Part shown: piece after piece, positions 42,198-53,878 of the stretch
How the letters are laid out: each line of letters begins with the position of its first letter
How positions within the stretch are numbered: the first letter of the stretch is position 1
Source of the DNA: Hericium rajendrae
Taxonomy: Eukaryota; Basidiomycota; Agaricomycetes; Russulales; Hericiaceae
Length of the DNA: 64,000 nucleotides
Reading direction: 5' to 3'
Assembly: GCA_033439255.1 (NCBI GenBank)
Contig: CM065888.1
Coordinates: forward strand, 434,001-498,000
Translations under genes and position numbers: made by a program
Notes under the pieces: generated by a model
Database searches by the model: none
The model's input: the letters and a program-made list of their open reading frames with translations, nothing else
What the model was told of the DNA's origin: nothing

Positions 42198-43779
42198 ACC
42201 TGCAGCCTGAACGGAAGCGAGGAACACAATGAGGAAGATGGGCTTCAACGAAGGTGGTCCGTCGCTATATATATTGGCTAAAGAAGACGAGTAAGCGAGT
42301 TTGGAGCTCAGAGCTCGTGGCTTCGCAAGACAGCGCTTGCATAATCTATCCACGGCTTTCAGGGGCCCGCTCAAGGACGACAAGCTTCGATCGGCAATAT
42401 GTTGCTGATGAGACAAGGAGAAGGGCCGTCTGGCTCCGGAAGATCATCCAGCACAAATGTTGCCAGGAAGTTGTTTGACTCATGAGGCATACGATATTGT
42501 GTTGCACTAAAACGCTAATTAGCCTCCGTTTTCATGTTGGTAGCAGCTTCAAACCTATTCGATGGGTTTCGATGCAATTTCTGTGCAGTGGTGCATGGCA
42601 ACGGTAAGTTCGATGTGGGAAACAGCCAATATGAACGACTCAGACGCGCCGCGTCAGACTTACCAGAATCTGTCAATAGTCCTGACAAATCCAAAACGGT
42701 AGGTCGACCAGTGATCCATTGGCCTGCCCACCGCACCGATTCGGGGCCCGAGAACAGAGTCCTGTTCTGGATCACCTTGTGCTACTGCACCGTTACGCAG
42801 GTGAAACGCTTGTCCATTGTTTCTGGATGACTAACCTTGCCGAATAGCATAAGTCACAGCTCGGCGAGCTGCATAATGCGCATCTTTTAATTTCGAGTCC
42901 ATTGCGACATCGGTTGGAAATACTATAATCACTGCATTTGGGGGCAGTCTGGTCAGGCCGGTCAGGTCTGGAATTTTACATTGACAGAGCTGACCAGGGG
43001 CTGGAAAGGCGAGTCTGACCAGACTTGTCCGAGGTCCGATCAGGCGGCCCTTAACGTAGTGGATCCATCATGCATCAAATGTCGTTAAGTTACAAAACCT
43101 GACCGAAAAAGTAAGCATTCGTAGTTAGATGGATACGGTGTCCCGACAAGCTTACGTCGAGGCTATCGCATCGTGTCGCCCGGTACGCTCGATGAAAATA
43201 TAGCTCGACACCATTGACGTGCAGTGTTGGAGATGCATGGCTCCTTTTTCGTTGGAACGACGAGAACGTGAACAGGATGAACACAAGTCTGAGCCGGCGG
43301 GACAATTTCACGTTGCTTATACAGATGGCAGCGTGTAGGGGCTTGGCATCGCCTCTTAGATCTCTGTTGAACAAACGAAGGGACGGGTATCGACGCGTCG
43401 ACATCGTGTCGTTCCTCAGCATGCTCGCAGCACGACAGTAATGATGGCTGCAACTCATGCAAGTACTGCGCAATACGCAGCATCTTCAACATGAGAAGGA
43501 TCAGGGTTTCAACGGATCCAAGGCAAGGCTAACGAAGAACACGCACCATAACGACCAATTCGACATAACCAACCACCTAAGTATCGTCGGCAGGAGTCAT
43601 ATTGTTAATAGCAGATGGAAAAACCTCGAATGAAGATGAAGTCAAGCATTTGCAGGCCGCGGACGCCATTAACTGCAACTTCAGTTGGTGGCTGGGAACG
43701 GTGGTGACATCTGATTCCGCCGCAATCCGAAAAGGCGCGCATGCTCTAACCTCTCCCATTCCGGATCCCATACCCCGAC
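42198..43779. other. Intergenic, no gene supported
   Basis: About 1.6 kb between the transporter and the ATG27 region. The phrases ggtcagg, gaccag and tctgacc recur near 42945-43040 in a loose cluster. No domain-bearing frame. Confidence 0.5.
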
Positions 43780-43971
43780 TCATTCGCGCACAGTTCTCGC
43801 ATAGAAAATAGCCAACGTATCCGGATTCGCCTTCTGCGCCTCCCGCTGCTCCGTCTGCAGCCGAGATATGTACGAGGAAGCGATACAGTGCCTTGTAAGG
43901 AAGGCACGTGTCCGCCAGGCCCCACAGAGAAGGACGCTGGGCTTTCCCATCGCAGGACTATCTCCCAGCAT
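43780..43971 (-). CDS. Possible small gene or gene fragment
   Basis: A 63-codon minus-strand frame ending RLQTEQREAQKANPDTLAIF then YARTVRE. The last 30 codons have GC-rich third positions and look like a real exon; the first half looks less so. It may be the final exon of a small gene whose upstream part I could not join. It lies only 47 bp from, and divergent to, ATG27. No family recognised. Confidence 0.3.
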   Translation of the reverse strand: MLGDSPAMGKPSVLLCGAWRTRAFLTRHCIASSYISRLQTEQREAQKANPDTLAIFYARTVRE

Positions 43972-44018
43972 GATGAATCTACGCCCAGCAGCGCTTGCTG
44001 CGTACCCTCACCCCTGCC

Positions 44019-45464
44019 ATGCTTTCCAGCATCCTCGTCAGGCTCATCGTGTTGAGCCTCGCATGCGCGTTGGCGGTGGCCGCGGACGTCAAGACGCTGA
44101 AGTCTCTGGTCGAGGAATGCCGTTTCTCCATCAATGATTACCGATTCGACCTGTGTCCGCTGTTTGAGAGCGCTGAGGCGCTCAAGCAGATTATCACCTC
44201 CCAGGCTGTGACTCCGCCAACGGTGATAAAGACTGTTTACCAGTTGAGTCTGAACGGGCCGCTGTCGAGGTCAGAGAAATTGCCTGACCATGAGCAGGTA
44301 CGTATTGCACCCCTCGAGACCGGAAGTATCAGTCTGAAATTCTGCAGTGTCCTGACGGCACTTGGTTCTGTATGACCAGTGAGTTGGAGGTCAGACCCTG
44401 GCACCTTTGGGGACGCTCATGAGCTCTGGTTTGCAAGCCATCAATCGCCGCACAGAACCGTACGAATCCGAAGACCCGCGGATCCTGCAGGTTGTGCCGA
44501 TCGTTGTCGATGCCCCGGATTCATCTGCCGCAAGCAGTGAGGGCTTCGGGGTAGTTGCAGGGCTGGGCAAGTCAGATGGCAAGACACATCGTCCGTATAC
44601 CACCCTTCGCAGATCCCACGCAGATACTCACCGGACCCATTTCATAGCTACTCTACTGGTCCGTCTAACAGGCGGGCAGTATGTGAACAAGCCGCAGCGC
44701 GCGCTTTTCGTCTTCCGATGCAACCACAAATCCGAGGAGGTATGTGGCGGTTCTATTGGGTTCAGGATCTGCAAGAAGCGCGGAGGTGACAGTGTATATG
44801 GGAGCCTGTTTCCTGGTCGCTCCTACTTCCTCATTTTGCGGCTCCGTTCTCATACTGGATCGATCGCTAACGATGTCTGCAGCCAACGCAGCCTACATAC
44901 TCCTGGTCGTGGAACGGGACTCACGCTTTCGATTGGACCACGAAACACGCCTGCGGGCATGCGCACAGCGCCGATACAGCACCCGAGTCGCCGCACGATC
45001 CCGATACCGCTCCGGGCCAAGATCAGGACCTCATCGGAACGCCACCCGAGCGCCAGTGGTCCACTAAGCACTCGCTGACGACGATCCTTCTCTGTGCTGC
45101 GTGAGCTTCATCTGCCGGAATAAGTAGATCAAAACATGAGGCTAACATCGTCTGACACAGCGCCGTCATGTTCGGCCTGGGATATGTGATACTCCATCCA
45201 CCACAACCCTTGCGTCGGCACATCGCACCCGCGGTCCGGCGCTTCCGGCGTTCGCGCTTCAGCAGTACCATCGGGGAGAGCAAGCTCTTACGCTGGGCCC
45301 AGGAGGACCTTGCAGGATTAGACGAAGAGGACGAGATGGTGAACGGACGGGGAAGCGCGGACGCCGAGGACTGGGACGAGCAAATCCCCCTTAAGCCCAG
45401 CCCGAAGGGCAACAAGATCATAAACTACGGCGTGGCGCCGCGAGACCCATTTGAGATGTCTTGA
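44019..45464 (+). CDS. ATG27: Autophagy-related protein 27 (Atg27)
   Basis: Type I membrane protein that helps move Atg9 and membrane to the autophagosome assembly site and cycles between Golgi, endosome and vacuole. Exons 44019-44297, 44348-44378, 44438-44590, 44648-44739, 44883-45100, 45161-45464; 358 residues. A signal peptide is clear (MLSSILVRLIVLSLACALAV). The lumenal mannose-6-phosphate-receptor-like domain carries VEECRFSINDYRFDLCPLF, CPDGTWFCMT, RILQVVPIV, TGGQYVNKPQRALFVFRCN and TYSWSWNGTHAFDWTTKHAC, with paired Cys. A single membrane segment (LTTILLCAAVMFGLGYVIL) and a cytosolic tail ending NYGVAPRDPFEMS follow. The intron at 44591-44647 is 57 nt and in frame, so retention would only insert 19 residues. 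It is convergent with ATG12, 107 bp away. Confidence 0.9.
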
Positions 45465-45571
45465 GTGTATTTAGTGAAACGCTGTAGATTAGTTTGTTAT
45501 GCGGTTTGTACGCTTCCTGTACCTATCTGGATATAGCATAGATGCCCTGTACAGAACATTATGATTCATTG

Positions 45572-46177
45572 CTAGCCCCATGCTGCGGTCGTACTATCAC
45601 GATGAAAGCTCGTGAGCATTGAATGCAATTAAGAAGGTAAACGCAACGCGCACCTGTAGTTTACAATCAAATGGCCCTCGGTTGCGAATGACTATCGTGT
45701 GAGACGGAAGCACGCATGATGTCAGTAGGATAGAACTGTAAATATATTGAGATATACCTTATACAGGTTCGCGACGGTGTCATCCGGAGCAGGCGAGAAA
45801 GCCAAGTTGATGTAGGTAAACTGCTGTCCAATGAGACCTGAACAGGCGTGACAGAGATAGGCACGTACTAGTGGTTCACCAGACTTCCATCCCAACTCCT
45901 TCCTGAGGAACTGTATGACGGCCTGAAAGCGGTTCGAGATCGTAACCTTGAAGAAATTCTGTTTCATGATTGGCGCATTTCCTACCGCCTTAAACCGCAC
46001 AACGACTGGCGGCCAGACAAGTATGTCAGCATCACATCAGATAGAATGGAATCAATGTGCACCTTTTGATGAGTCCTTCTTCTTGTACGACTCTAATGCC
46101 TCCAGCCCCTCAGCAATGTTGTCCGCCGCTCCGCCAGATAGCGGCGGGATATGTAAGTCCAGACTGCTCGTCGCCAT
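45572..46177 (-). CDS. ATG12: Ubiquitin-like autophagy protein Atg12
   Basis: Ubiquitin-like modifier conjugated by Atg7 and Atg10 to Atg5; the Atg12-Atg5-Atg16 complex promotes Atg8 lipidation. Exons 46177-46063, 46005-45869, 45823-45758, 45691-45654, 45593-45572; 125 residues. The N-terminus is polar ([20 protein letters not shown]). The ubiquitin fold reads [60 protein letters not shown] and ends [19 protein letters not shown]. The terminal Gly needed for activation and conjugation is the last residue, so no processing is required, as in other Atg12 proteins. Introns are short (45-66 nt except the 80-nt one near the end). It faces ATG27 tail to tail. Confidence 0.96.
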
Positions 46178-48876
46178 CCAGAAGTGTCACGGGACGGTCA
46201 GCTGCACAGAGATATAAACTCCTAGAGACTGGTTAACTTCCGAGACTAACAGACTGGATTTGGGCCACACTCACCTTACGCGTTGACCAACAAGACGACG
46301 AGAAGGACATGCACTGTCTACTCTAAAGCCCGGCAGACGCCGAACGCGTTTCTTAGTACAAACACGCCACAATAGCCTCGTTCAGCGACGGCAACCGACG
46401 TCGACCATTTGTTCCTCATATTCTACATCGCTTTCCTTACTTCCTGCGAGGCGTTATGCGGTTTGGCAGTAGAAACTAATTGTTGGATTCGATGTGTCTT
46501 CGTACATCCTTCCTGGCCTGAAATGGTCTAATCGCACCACAACTTCCGGAGCAAGGCCCATCCGAAGCATCTCCGAAACTCGACTCGGGGACTACCATTG
46601 CAGACAACCAACACTAAAGCTTAGTAAAACGTCCGTGCAGTTCGCCTCATGCATTCGAGCCTGATGGAACGTGTCTCCAATTCTCGCTCTGTAGGCATGT
46701 CTCCTTTGTTGGACCTGACACGTATCACACAAATGGACGAGGTTTACGGCAGCCCTCCAACGATGTTATCGGGACACACACTTGGACCTACGGATACCGA
46801 AGCCGATCGTATCTCGGTCCTACAAGGATACGGAACCCTTATGATTTCTGATGCAGATCGGGCGCTCCTCAGTACTTGTGCCGAGGTAGTGAGGCCCGTA
46901 AAGCCACCCGTACCTTTGGTCCTTCCTTGCTCTGGTGAAAGGACGGCGCCATGCTAGTGAAGTTTAAGGTTCTCGGCAATCGCTTTCTGAGAAGCCTTGC
47001 GGCCCCATTTCTGCGGAATTCACCGTGAGTTGACAGTCAGTAATTTGCCTTGCAATTTCGGAAATTCCTCTGATATTTATGTCTTCCACGTTCAGACATC
47101 TCATACCCACCGGAGCGGCCTCCCATCACGACGCGAACACTGCAGACTCAATGAATTAATTATTTTTCAGCCGCAGTCGGAATAAGCCATGCCCAGCGGC
47201 TCAAATTCGGATGAATACGTCGACTGCCGTCGGCCATGTGTGTTTTCTTCCACTTCTCGATCTGCAATACGCAAGGCGTGCCCCGCATGATATCCCAGAA
47301 CTCCGCCGGTCCCTGACGACTTCTTGTGGCACAACGACCATCTAGATCTCTACGAAGCCAGAGGTTCCGTCTCAGGAGTACCGCGTTGAATACAACTGCC
47401 ACCCGACTAAAAACACCTTCCTTCGGGTCCCGTCCTATCCAGGGCGGTGCTAGTTATTACGCGCAGATAGGAAAACACTCCCTTCTACGGTCGTGATAAG
47501 GTTGTATGCGACTGCGACCAAGTGGAAGACCGGGCACGACGCAAAAGGACTCGACCGATGTCGCACGGCTCTTCATGTAGCGTGGCTCGATCTTTCTCGG
47601 TTTTCCAGCGCTTGAATCTCTGCTGTTCCCGATCCGACGAACTCTCTGCAGCCGATGTCTCCTGGACTTTGCCTCGCCGAATTTGAAAGGCTTGTTATCA
47701 GATACAACTGCGCCGAGGCCACCTCACTTCGGAGGCAACCCTGACGACGCGTGTGTTCCAAGGAGCACATTCTTTCTTACCTACAAGCGGCCCCGTGCTT
47801 CTTTGCTTCGCATAACAAATCAGCAAATCCAATCTCCTCGTCCAAACTGTAATTTCCGAGCCTTCTCCGAGTGCGAAAAGGCTATCAAATACGAATGGTA
47901 GGTTTATTTCTTTGCTACTTCTAATTTATGTAACACTGTGGAGACACGGTCGAGTCGTTGGCAGATAACGCTGGCGCGTATAGATTGGGATTGTCCTGGA
48001 CCTCAGATCTCTTGCGATCATGTACTTGCGTACGCCAAACGCCCGCAGTCAGAGCGTCAGGTTTCCGGACCGAAACCTACGAGCGCATTTTGCATTCGAT
48101 GCTCATGAACTTAGGCATCCCGTTTTGATGTCGAGAGCTATTAGTCCCGGTGAGAAACCATCCGCAGTCTGTTTGAAAAGACTTCTCAGGTCCACAGATC
48201 GTCTAAGAGGTAAAAGCTTTTACCTTGTCATTGCTTACTTCGCTCCGGGTATGAATGTGTCGTGCATGATGCCCGAGCGCGAGCTGCCGTTATTAGGAAC
48301 GTTTGTGCTTTGGTCTCGGTGTGTGTAGCGGCGAGCTCGGTCCGTACCGTTACTTCTCGCAGGTATTGAGAGATACGCTGCCCACGGTGTGATTTAATTT
48401 TGACATGCGGGCCTCCGTGTTCCTGCGGCGAGACGCTGGCTAGATCTCTTTGGGCGTTGCGCCGTTTTTTTCCCTCTCATATTATTCCTCGGGGGCCATG
48501 GCGATATGAAAGCATGGTTCTAGCCGAGTCAGATTTCGTGAGGGTGGTCGGGGAGGGTCGAATTAACGACGACGAGCGGCCATCACCTTTCAGCCTCGTA
48601 TCTAACCCTTACCAAACACAAACATGCTCCTGCCGATATTCCTACTGAAATCCATCTTCAACGTAGTCGAACTGGATCGCAATGGCGCACGGATCCAAAT
48701 GAGTCTTAGAGTTGGTTCCGAGATCCGTTGCCAGCTTGGATAAGATAATGGTAAGCAGAGCGGACAGCCACATCACACCTTGCGTTTCGCCACACGAACA
48801 CACCTCCCATGCATGGCGGCACGCCGCATAGCACGTTCTCTTAACCACCCCTCCGTGCATTTTTAATCTGTATATT
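46178..48876. other. Long intergenic region, no gene supported
   Basis: About 2.7 kb. Open frames reach about 100 codons (for example 46649-46957, plus strand) but have no recognisable domain, weak codon bias and no splice partners. I see no terminal repeats or transposase motifs. Confidence 0.5.
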
Positions 48877-50784
48877 ATGGCAAGCTCAATATCGGACACA
48901 ACGACCTCACCAGCGCCGTTCAGTCCTTTCTCGACTCACTCTGGTAGCAGCGATCTCGCCACGTCCGACGGTGAGCCCGGCCATCACTGGCTCGACCCGT
49001 TGAGCGCCTTAGCGGACACTAACACTGCTGCAGAATCACCAGATCTTGGTGCCTTTACGACCGTATTTCGTGCACTCAATGAACTCCAACCACGCAGTTT
49101 TGCATTCCCATTACCAAACATCTCCACCACTACCCCTACGACTACCACCTCCAATCTCTCGCCGACAGAATATGACTCGGAGATACACAGGGGATCCACT
49201 GTGTGGAGTCACCAACCTATAGCATCCTATCTATCGATATCCTCCCGAGATAATAATGCCTCAAGTCAGTCCAAAGCATCGCCCCCGCCGCCGTCAGATC
49301 CCGTTTCGTCCTCGGACACGGAGGGTGACTTCATCTTGGACGAAGAAGCCGACATTCCATTGAACCAGCCATCACTAGGTTATCTAGACGAAGCCCTCGA
49401 ATTCCTTGCCGCCGAGCGGGCCAAGTTGGCCTCTCAGCGTGACTCGACCTGGCGCGGAACCAGCTCGCCGTCGGATAGTGCGTGGCGACACCCTGCCCCG
49501 CAGCGCCGGAAGCGAAGGCGCAAGAAGGCCAAGTCTGTCATCCACGAGATCCTTTCCAGAGACACCGCCGGCGACGGGAGCAGGACAGAAACGATCGAAA
49601 CCGTCGTTGATCTCGAGCTCGAGGAGGAGGACAGCTCGTCGTCACCCGACATCTCATCATCCCCGCCTGCCTACTTCAAATCTACCCCTGCTACACCCCC
49701 CATCCAGAAGCGCGAGCGCAGAGCCAAGCGCTCTGCCGTTCTCGACGCCAATCACAAGCTCGTGCACAGTAAATCTACGCCTTCTCTTCGTAATGTATCT
49801 ATACCTTTGGACCCTCGCGTGGTCCGGCTGCGAACTCTTGCCATCAAGCTACGATTTTTATTCCCCGAAGATGCAGATACGCTGGGCGCTGTACTATCTA
49901 ACGATTCCTTCCAATCCTCCGCCCCCGACCTCATTGATCCCCGCGGGCCATCTCCCATACCCGGCCAGCCGATAACACACGTCTTCATCGACTAGTAAGC
50001 ATCTCCACTTGCCATTAACCTCAGCACAGACACTGACAGCTTCCCTAGCTCGAACATTCTCATAGGCTTCCTAACTTATCTGCGCCAGCACCCGCACCAT
50101 CTGACACCCAACACAGCGCGCCACATGTCGCACGCGGCGCTCTCCCTCATCCTGGAGCGCGGCCGCCCGACCGCGCGCCGCGTGCTTGCCGCGTCGTCGC
50201 CGCTGTACCAGCCGATCGACACCGCCGAGCAGCTCGGCTACGACACGCACGTCTACGCGCGCGTCCCGGACACGGGCGACGGCGCGGACCGCCAGCGGAA
50301 CAGCGGCGGCGACTGGAAGGGCAAGGGCCACCGGCGCACGCACTCGCGCAAGCAGTCCACGGGCAACGGCAACGGTAACGGCACGACGTCGACCGAGTCT
50401 GAGCCCGGCGCGAACACAAACACGAATACAAATGCAAATACGAGCAGCCCGCGCGCGCGCGTGCGCTACCGCGAGCAGGGCGTCGACGAGCTGCTGCAGC
50501 TGAAGCTGCACCAGGCGGTCGCGGCGGACGCGCCGCCGGCGGGCTCGACGATCGTGCTCGCGACGGGCGACGGGAACGTCGGGCAGTTCAACGAGGAGGG
50601 CTTCCTCGGCTGCGCGCGCACCGCGCTTAGGCGCGGCTGGCGCGTCGAGCTGTACGCGTGGGAGGGCGGGCTGAGCCGCGCGTGGGTGCGCGAGTTTGGC
50701 GACGGCGCGGCGGGGAGCGCGTGGGCGGGCAAGTTCCGCATTGTCCCGATGGACGCGTTTGGCGCCGATCTGCTGGAGGCGTGA
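48877..50784 (+). CDS. NYN-domain protein, putative ribonuclease
   Basis: Exons 48877-49994 and 50049-50784 give 617 residues. The first 350 are low-complexity, Ser/Thr/Pro-rich with a basic patch (RRKRRRKKAKSVIHEILS). A NYN (PIN-like) domain begins at HVFIDYSNILIGFLTYL, where Asp372 is the first predicted metal-binding acid; the intron cuts the adjacent Tyr codon. It continues AALSLILERGRPTARRVLAA, then a Gly/Asn/Thr insertion, then STIVLATGDGNVGQFNEEGF (Asp547) and ARTALRRGWRVELYAWEGGL with LSRAWVREF. NYN domains cleave RNA in proteins such as MARF1; activity here is inferred. The insertion (about residues 440-500) contains runs of NGN and NTNTNANT from imperfect triplet repeats. The last two thirds of exon 2 are far more GC-rich than exon 1. 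Confidence 0.88.
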
Positions 50785-53394
50785 GGCGAGGCGGGCGGGG
50801 CGTGGAGCGTGTTGCCACAGTGGTGTGCTTGTATTTTCGTTGTGGGCGGGTGGATGCAGAAGGGCGGCTAAGTTGCAGTTCCCGATGTGTGTGTATGTGC
50901 GGTGTATCCCCTGAGCCTGCTGATCGTCTAGTGTGTCGATCGAATAGGCAGGCAGGTATAACATGTGTTTTTCGAGTGAACAAATGAACGGAAGAAGTCT
51001 GCGCACAGTCTGTCCGCGAACACGTTCCTCCTGCACGCACGGTGCTCGGGGCCGCTATGGACAGAGTTAAAACCACCGTTGGGCAGGTCAGAAGGCTGTT
51101 AGAAGATAAGAATGCGCGCCGCTAATTGGCTGCAGAAAGGCTGCCCGCGAACGGATCATGGAGCGAGCTCCAGGACGCGCAGAGGCGAGGAGAAGGCGAA
51201 GGCGAACGAGAAGGAGGCGACCCGGCGTGGGGCCGCGATCTGTGCCGGAGCATAGCCAGTGCGAGCGTCCGCGGCGACAGAGCCCAGGGAGCATACGCCC
51301 ATACGGGGCCTGCTGCTGTGGGGAAAATTGCAGGTAGATACGCAGATACTACAATTCGTGGAGGGATGCCGTTGCCTGCCGGCGAGCTAGTGACTCGAGT
51401 GCCAGGGCGTGCGCGAGCCAATGGCGAACGCGGTGGTCCCCGCTGAGAGCGTTATTTTTGTCCGGCGGAACGCGGACCTGGTGTGCGCGGGGGGCTGCGA
51501 AGCCTGATGTACGAGCCTGCGGGTCGCAGGTCGTGGCGTGCATGACGGCAACCATGAAAACATGCTCGATGAGAGTTCAGAAACTTGAAGAAAACATGCG
51601 GGGATGGCGGAGCGCTGAAAACATCCCGTCACCAAGCTAATGATGCCGAAACTCTCTACGCAGAAGTAGGAAGAAATGGTGCTGTCGGTTCACTCCTGCC
51701 CCGGACGAGAAGCAGGATCGTCTGCAGGATCTTGTACGTGTCGGCATTTTGCTTGCTTTTTTACCTGTCAGAAATATTAGGGTGCTTGACAATATCAATC
51801 ACGTATAGAAGACGGTGACAAACGCAATAACAGTGAGAAATTCTTCGCAGCATACCCGAGCGGTCACCATGGACACTTCAAGAGGACCGTCTGGTCTACA
51901 CCTACGGGCCCCATAAACCGCTTTAGCAGGCCAGCAGATCATACGGCATAGATGACTCACGGCATGCGCAGCGCCGCACCGCACGGTATTTGAGCAGCGC
52001 AGAGTTTATCGCGCGCCGCCCCCGATAACGAGGGAAAGGAAGGCATGATAGAGTACCCGAGGAACGCGAAGCGCGCCTGCCACTGGCTCGCCAGCTTGAT
52101 GCAGCGCTCCCATTGGCCCCGACGAGGTAAATTCGCGTGCGCGGACCGGGGGCGCAGGCGTGCGCCATATCGAGGACGCGTCGCGCCTCCAAGCCAATCG
52201 CGGGTGCAGGCGCCGGGCTGAACGACCGGTCGCATTGGGACGGTTGGGTACGGCCTGCGATTTCCTGACGGGTGAGGATCAATTAGGCAGGTCTGCTGCC
52301 GACGCTGCCGGCCTGGGCTTCGGAATGGCAGGCAGAACAGTGCGAGAAGCGCGAACTTGATCGTCCGTCGCCAGCACCTAGGGCGGGGCACGCCTCTCGG
52401 GCATGCATATGGGGAAAACCGTCGTTTTGTTCTGTTCCTAGGAGCGACGCTGGCTGCTGATATCGTGCGCGGACCGGATGTGCGAGATAGCAATATCTGG
52501 TGGCTCGACTGACGGCACATTGTCGCGGTTGCTATACCAGACGCGCGACGCGAGACGCCAAAATCTCCTCAGGCGCAGCACTGCTATTCCAATGTTCTGT
52601 AATCTGATGAGGCAGCGTGGTGGAGGCTCGTCGAAGCCGCCCTTCATTGTGCACGGCCTAGACGCGGAATGGAAGTGATGGATGCGCACCTCGATGACCG
52701 TCTTTCATTGTTCGTGCCGTCTCAGAATTGAGGATCAGGGACATGGAAGCGTGGCTTGGTCATGGTGTGCATACCTAGGCCGCTAAAATTACGCACCTCG
52801 CTGCACGTCGATGTGCAGGCTCTACGGGCTCAAATACCAGCGCCACTGCTCACAGAAGGTCTTCTACTCGCGATCAGAGCGGCGGCGGGCAGCGGGAGCT
52901 GTGCCGCGGCAGGGAACAGTGGGCACGTGCCGGGAAATGAAAACGCGTGATCTTGGCGGCCAGAAGAGGACGAACAAACGACGCGAATCTCAATCTCGGC
53001 GCAAGATCGCAGCCCGAAACGTGGCGACCCTCGAATTCTGCAATAGCAGCGTGCACAAATCATATTCCACGAAACGAAACTATGCGAACTACCAGCACAA
53101 GCCCGGGATAAGCGCGGATAAAACCTGGGAGTTGTGAAACGCGGGAATATGGGGGATAGTATTAGGGTGTGCCAATGGTATGAGAAAGATGAGGACATAT
53201 GCGAGGAGAGTGGAAGTGCGCGACAATGAACAAAACGAGAGGGACGTCTAGGTATGAGAGAGATATGCAAAGTAACCGCGCGAATGATAAGTGAGGAGCC
53301 CGTTTGCGACGTGCCAGTCAAGGCAAATCTACAAAGTCCCGGAAAGCAAGTGAAGGAAGTCTATACAGTGTGTGTGTGTGGCCGAGGTTCACGT
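50785..53394. other. Long intergenic region between convergent genes
   Basis: About 2.6 kb without a supported gene. A (GT)n microsatellite lies at about 53367-53380. Short frames on both strands have no domains. Confidence 0.5.
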
Positions 53395-53878
53395 TCAGGC
53401 CTGTAATTTTGTCTGTCGCACCTGTGTGGCGTCGACGAGGGTGAGCACGATGAATCGCGAGAGGGCTGATGTGGACGCACAGGTTTCCGCATCATAAGCG
53501 GTTGCGAGGAAGCACTTGAGTTTGGCTGTGACGGCGGCTGCGTGAGCGTCCACCAAGTCAAACGATGATCCCGACACCAGGCCAGTGCAAACACGTACGA
53601 GGGTTGAGTACGGCGATGCGTGTGCTCCTCCCATATGTGTGGCGTTCTTAGATAGCGCCTTTTTTAGCTAGAGTGGGGCGGGTGAGCTGAAAGGGATCGG
53701 TGCCGGAAATAGCGCGACTCACTTTTGCCTCACTGTCTGCTGCATGCTGCATTGGTGTGGACGAGGTATGAAGGGAGACGTTCGCGAGGCTCTTCGCCTG
53801 GGGTAGTGACGAGAGCGACGACGAGACGGAGGGGAGTGCAAGGAGGTGCGATGGCGGAGCGTTGGCCTTGGACGCCAT
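53395..53878 (-). CDS. Small protein of unknown function
   Basis: Two exons, 53878-53723 and 53658-53395, joined in phase 0 through a 64-nt intron (gtgagt...aaaaag), give 139 residues. The first half is Ser/Ala/Pro-rich (PPSHLLALPSVSSSLSSLPQ). The second half is helical-looking: STLVRVCTGLVSGSSFDLVD, AHAAAVTAKLKCFLATAYDA, FIVLTLVDATQVRQTKLQA. There is no signal peptide or membrane anchor. The canonical donor, matched phases and good codon bias support a real gene. I do not recognise the family. Confidence 0.6.

Noticed and set aside
46178-48876. Possible transposon or LTR element in a long gene-free stretch
   Set aside because: No terminal repeats, transposase, reverse transcriptase or integrase motifs seen.
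50071-51036. 321-codon minus-strand frame
   Set aside because: Antisense of the GC-rich NYN exon; an Ala/Arg/Val-rich translation without any motif.
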